Assembly: GCF_002897295.1 (NCBI RefSeq) | Contig: NZ_BEXF01000012.1 | Location: 1-64,000, forward strand | Direction: 5' to 3' | DNA: 64,000 bases | Source: Brevibacillus reuszeri | Lineage (GTDB): Bacteria; Bacillota; Bacilli; Brevibacillales; Brevibacillaceae | Shown: positions 63,155 through 64,000 of the stretch, piece by piece | Numbering within the stretch: position 1 is the first letter of the stretch | Layout: each line of letters opens with the position of its first letter | The notes under the pieces: generated by a model | The model's input: the letters and a program-made list of their open reading frames with translations, nothing else | Told to the model about the DNA's origin: nothing | The model's database searches: none | Translations under genes and position numbers: made by a program

Positions 63155-63341
63155 AAAAACAAACGAACCCCTTTTTCATCAAACGAAAAAGGGGCTGCAA
63201 CGCAATTTATACGTTCGCATCCACCCTTCTCATCTATCAAGATCCAATTAATCTTGTAGGAATTGGCACCGCGACGTCTATTCGAAAATAGACCGGTTGC
63301 CGGGCTTCATAGGGCCTGTCCCTCCGCCTCTCTTGATAAGA
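63155..63341 (-). ncRNA. SAM-I (S-box) riboswitch with terminator, upstream of metN
   Basis: The minus-strand leader contains the S-box signatures in order: CTTATCAAGAG with GGAGGGAC (5' end near 63341), GCCCTATGAAGCC, GGCAACC, GGTGCCAATTCC and finally GATGAGAAG (63226-63234), forming P1 with the first. A CCCCTTTTTC / GAAAAAGGGG terminator (63168-63194) with a T-rich tract follows. When SAM binds, transcription stops before metN. Confidence 0.95.
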
Positions 63342-63394
63342 AAGATTTCCACGTATATTATGTTCGTTTTGCATATTTTCATGATACAAGTCGG

Positions 63395-63424
63395 ATTATA
63401 TCGCTTTTGAAAATAGTACGTCAA
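63395..63424 (-). promoter_or_regulatory. Promoter of the metNIQ leader
   Basis: Minus strand TTGACG, 18-base spacer, perfect TATAAT, about 55 bases upstream of the riboswitch 5' end. It lies just past the convergent end of the Ger(x)C gene's reading direction on the same strand. Confidence 0.65.
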
Positions 63425-63449
63425 TAGAAATAGTAGGTAAAAGTTTTTT

Positions 63450-64000
63450 CTAATCCATCACGCCATTTCTGATAATGGTCGCTTTTACGTGAAATGTAAA
63501 CTGCGCCTCCTTAAACATCTTTCTCCATTCGTTTATGCTCATCTTGGACATCCCCCTTTGATTCGCACGATACACGATGCCGAAGCCAGCAGGATCGACA
63601 TCGATTGATTGCAGTTTTTTAATTACCTTTTGCAGCTCCTGTTCGATCTCCTGCTCCAACGCCCTCTCCATGATCTTCATCATCTTGGGGTCCTCCAGCT
63701 TCAACGGAAGCGTCATCTCAAGAATACGTGCACGTAAGCGAACATGGACATTAAAGTGCGGAGGAGATGCTTGCTCCAGCTTGATTTTGGAGACACTTGA
63801 GATGGTATCAAAGACGAGCTGTACTTTCTCTTTTTTATTACTTGGATCCTTTGGGGTCTGACCGAAAATTTGAGCAGGCACCGATGTATCGTAGCTACCT
63901 ATTTTGAATTTGCCATGTATAAGCTTTATCAGAAAGGCTTCCTTCGGCGAAATCCATCCCACATAGCGATCGCCGCGAAACAAGGCGACCCCTTTAATCA
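63450..64000 (-). CDS. Ger(x)C-family spore germination protein, C-terminal part (5' end outside window)
   Basis: The C-terminal ~185 residues of a germinant-receptor C-subunit-type lipoprotein: KGVALFRGDRYVGWIS at the start of the visible part, then VHVRLRARILEMTLP and the amphipathic EQEIEQELQKVIKKLQ helix, and IDVDPAGFGIVYRANQ. The frame is open to the window edge, so the ATG and signal peptide lie beyond 64000. It is on the minus strand ending before the met promoter. GerA/GerB subunits were not seen and would lie outside. Confidence 0.85.
   Translation of the reverse strand, partial: IKGVALFRGDRYVGWISPKEAFLIKLIHGKFKIGSYDTSVPAQIFGQTPKDPSNKKEKVQLVFDTISSVSKIKLEQASPPHFNVHVRLRARILEMTLPLKLEDPKMMKIMERALEQEIEQELQKVIKKLQSIDVDPAGFGIVYRANQRGMSKMSINEWRKMFKEAQFTFHVKATIIRNGVMD

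Overview
The window looks like a chromosomal segment of an endospore-forming member of the Bacillales, most likely Brevibacillus or a close Paenibacillaceae relative. This rests on spore genes (gamma-type SASP, CmpA, a GerM-domain lipoprotein, a Ger(x)C protein), strong AGGAGG ribosome sites, rho-independent terminators, and gene order shared with Bacillus subtilis around groESL, tat, tsaD, tsaB, tsaE, thiL, sprT, cmpA, tex, sigB, ndoA, alr, ydcC and acpS. The species is inferred from gene content only. I see no insertion sequence, prophage, CRISPR array or tRNA gene.

Layout. 1-4.4 kb: the 5' end of a 16S rRNA gene with its promoter, then a carbohydrate ABC operon (binding protein, two permeases, HAD phosphatase, no ATPase gene). 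4.4-6.6 kb: groES-groEL under a perfect CIRCE operator. 6.7-14.1 kb: a secreted CAP protein, tatA-tatC, two molybdopterin-binding-domain genes, 5-formyl-THF cyclo-ligase and an ABC-F ATPase. 14.1-17.8 kb: an unusual phosphatase-like/membrane fusion, a dense cluster of DnaA boxes, and an ECF sigma factor with a probable regulator. 17.8-22.2 kb: tsaD-rimI-tsaB-tsaE-thiL (tRNA t6A modification and thiamine phosphate kinase) and sprT. 22.2-25 kb: a small unknown gene, cmpA and tex. 25.1-28.2 kb: rsbT-rsbU-rsbV-rsbW-sigB, lacking rsbR, rsbS and rsbX. 28.4-34.8 kb: ndoAI-ndoA toxin-antitoxin, alr, a PH-like membrane protein, a secreted four-repeat protein, a ydcC-like lipoprotein, acpS and a gamma SASP.

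35-39.8 kb: glutaredoxin, ArsR regulator, GMC oxidoreductase with its small subunit, a membrane protein and an ArsB-type transporter. 39.8-47 kb: high-affinity phosphate uptake (pstS-C-A-B plus a second pstB) with a chemoreceptor gene lying between the two pstB genes. Two promoters here carry Pho boxes of identical geometry. 47-51.9 kb: GerM lipoprotein, N-acetylmuramoyl-L-alanine amidase, M28 aminopeptidase and two small genes. 52-60.4 kb: three OppA-type peptide-binding lipoproteins without permeases or ATPases, interleaved with a TIR-like protein operon and a divergent AraC/SRPBCC pair. 60.5-63.4 kb: metN-metI-metQ methionine transport behind a SAM-I riboswitch. The window ends inside a Ger(x)C germination gene.

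The strongest leads are the DnaA-box cluster (16.2-17.8 kb), the stand-alone TIR-like two-gene operon (55.9-57.2 kb), the RsbT-RsbU module without an RsbR/RsbS scaffold, the twin Pho-box promoters flanking a chemoreceptor, and an inverted repeat that can hide the cmpA ribosome site.
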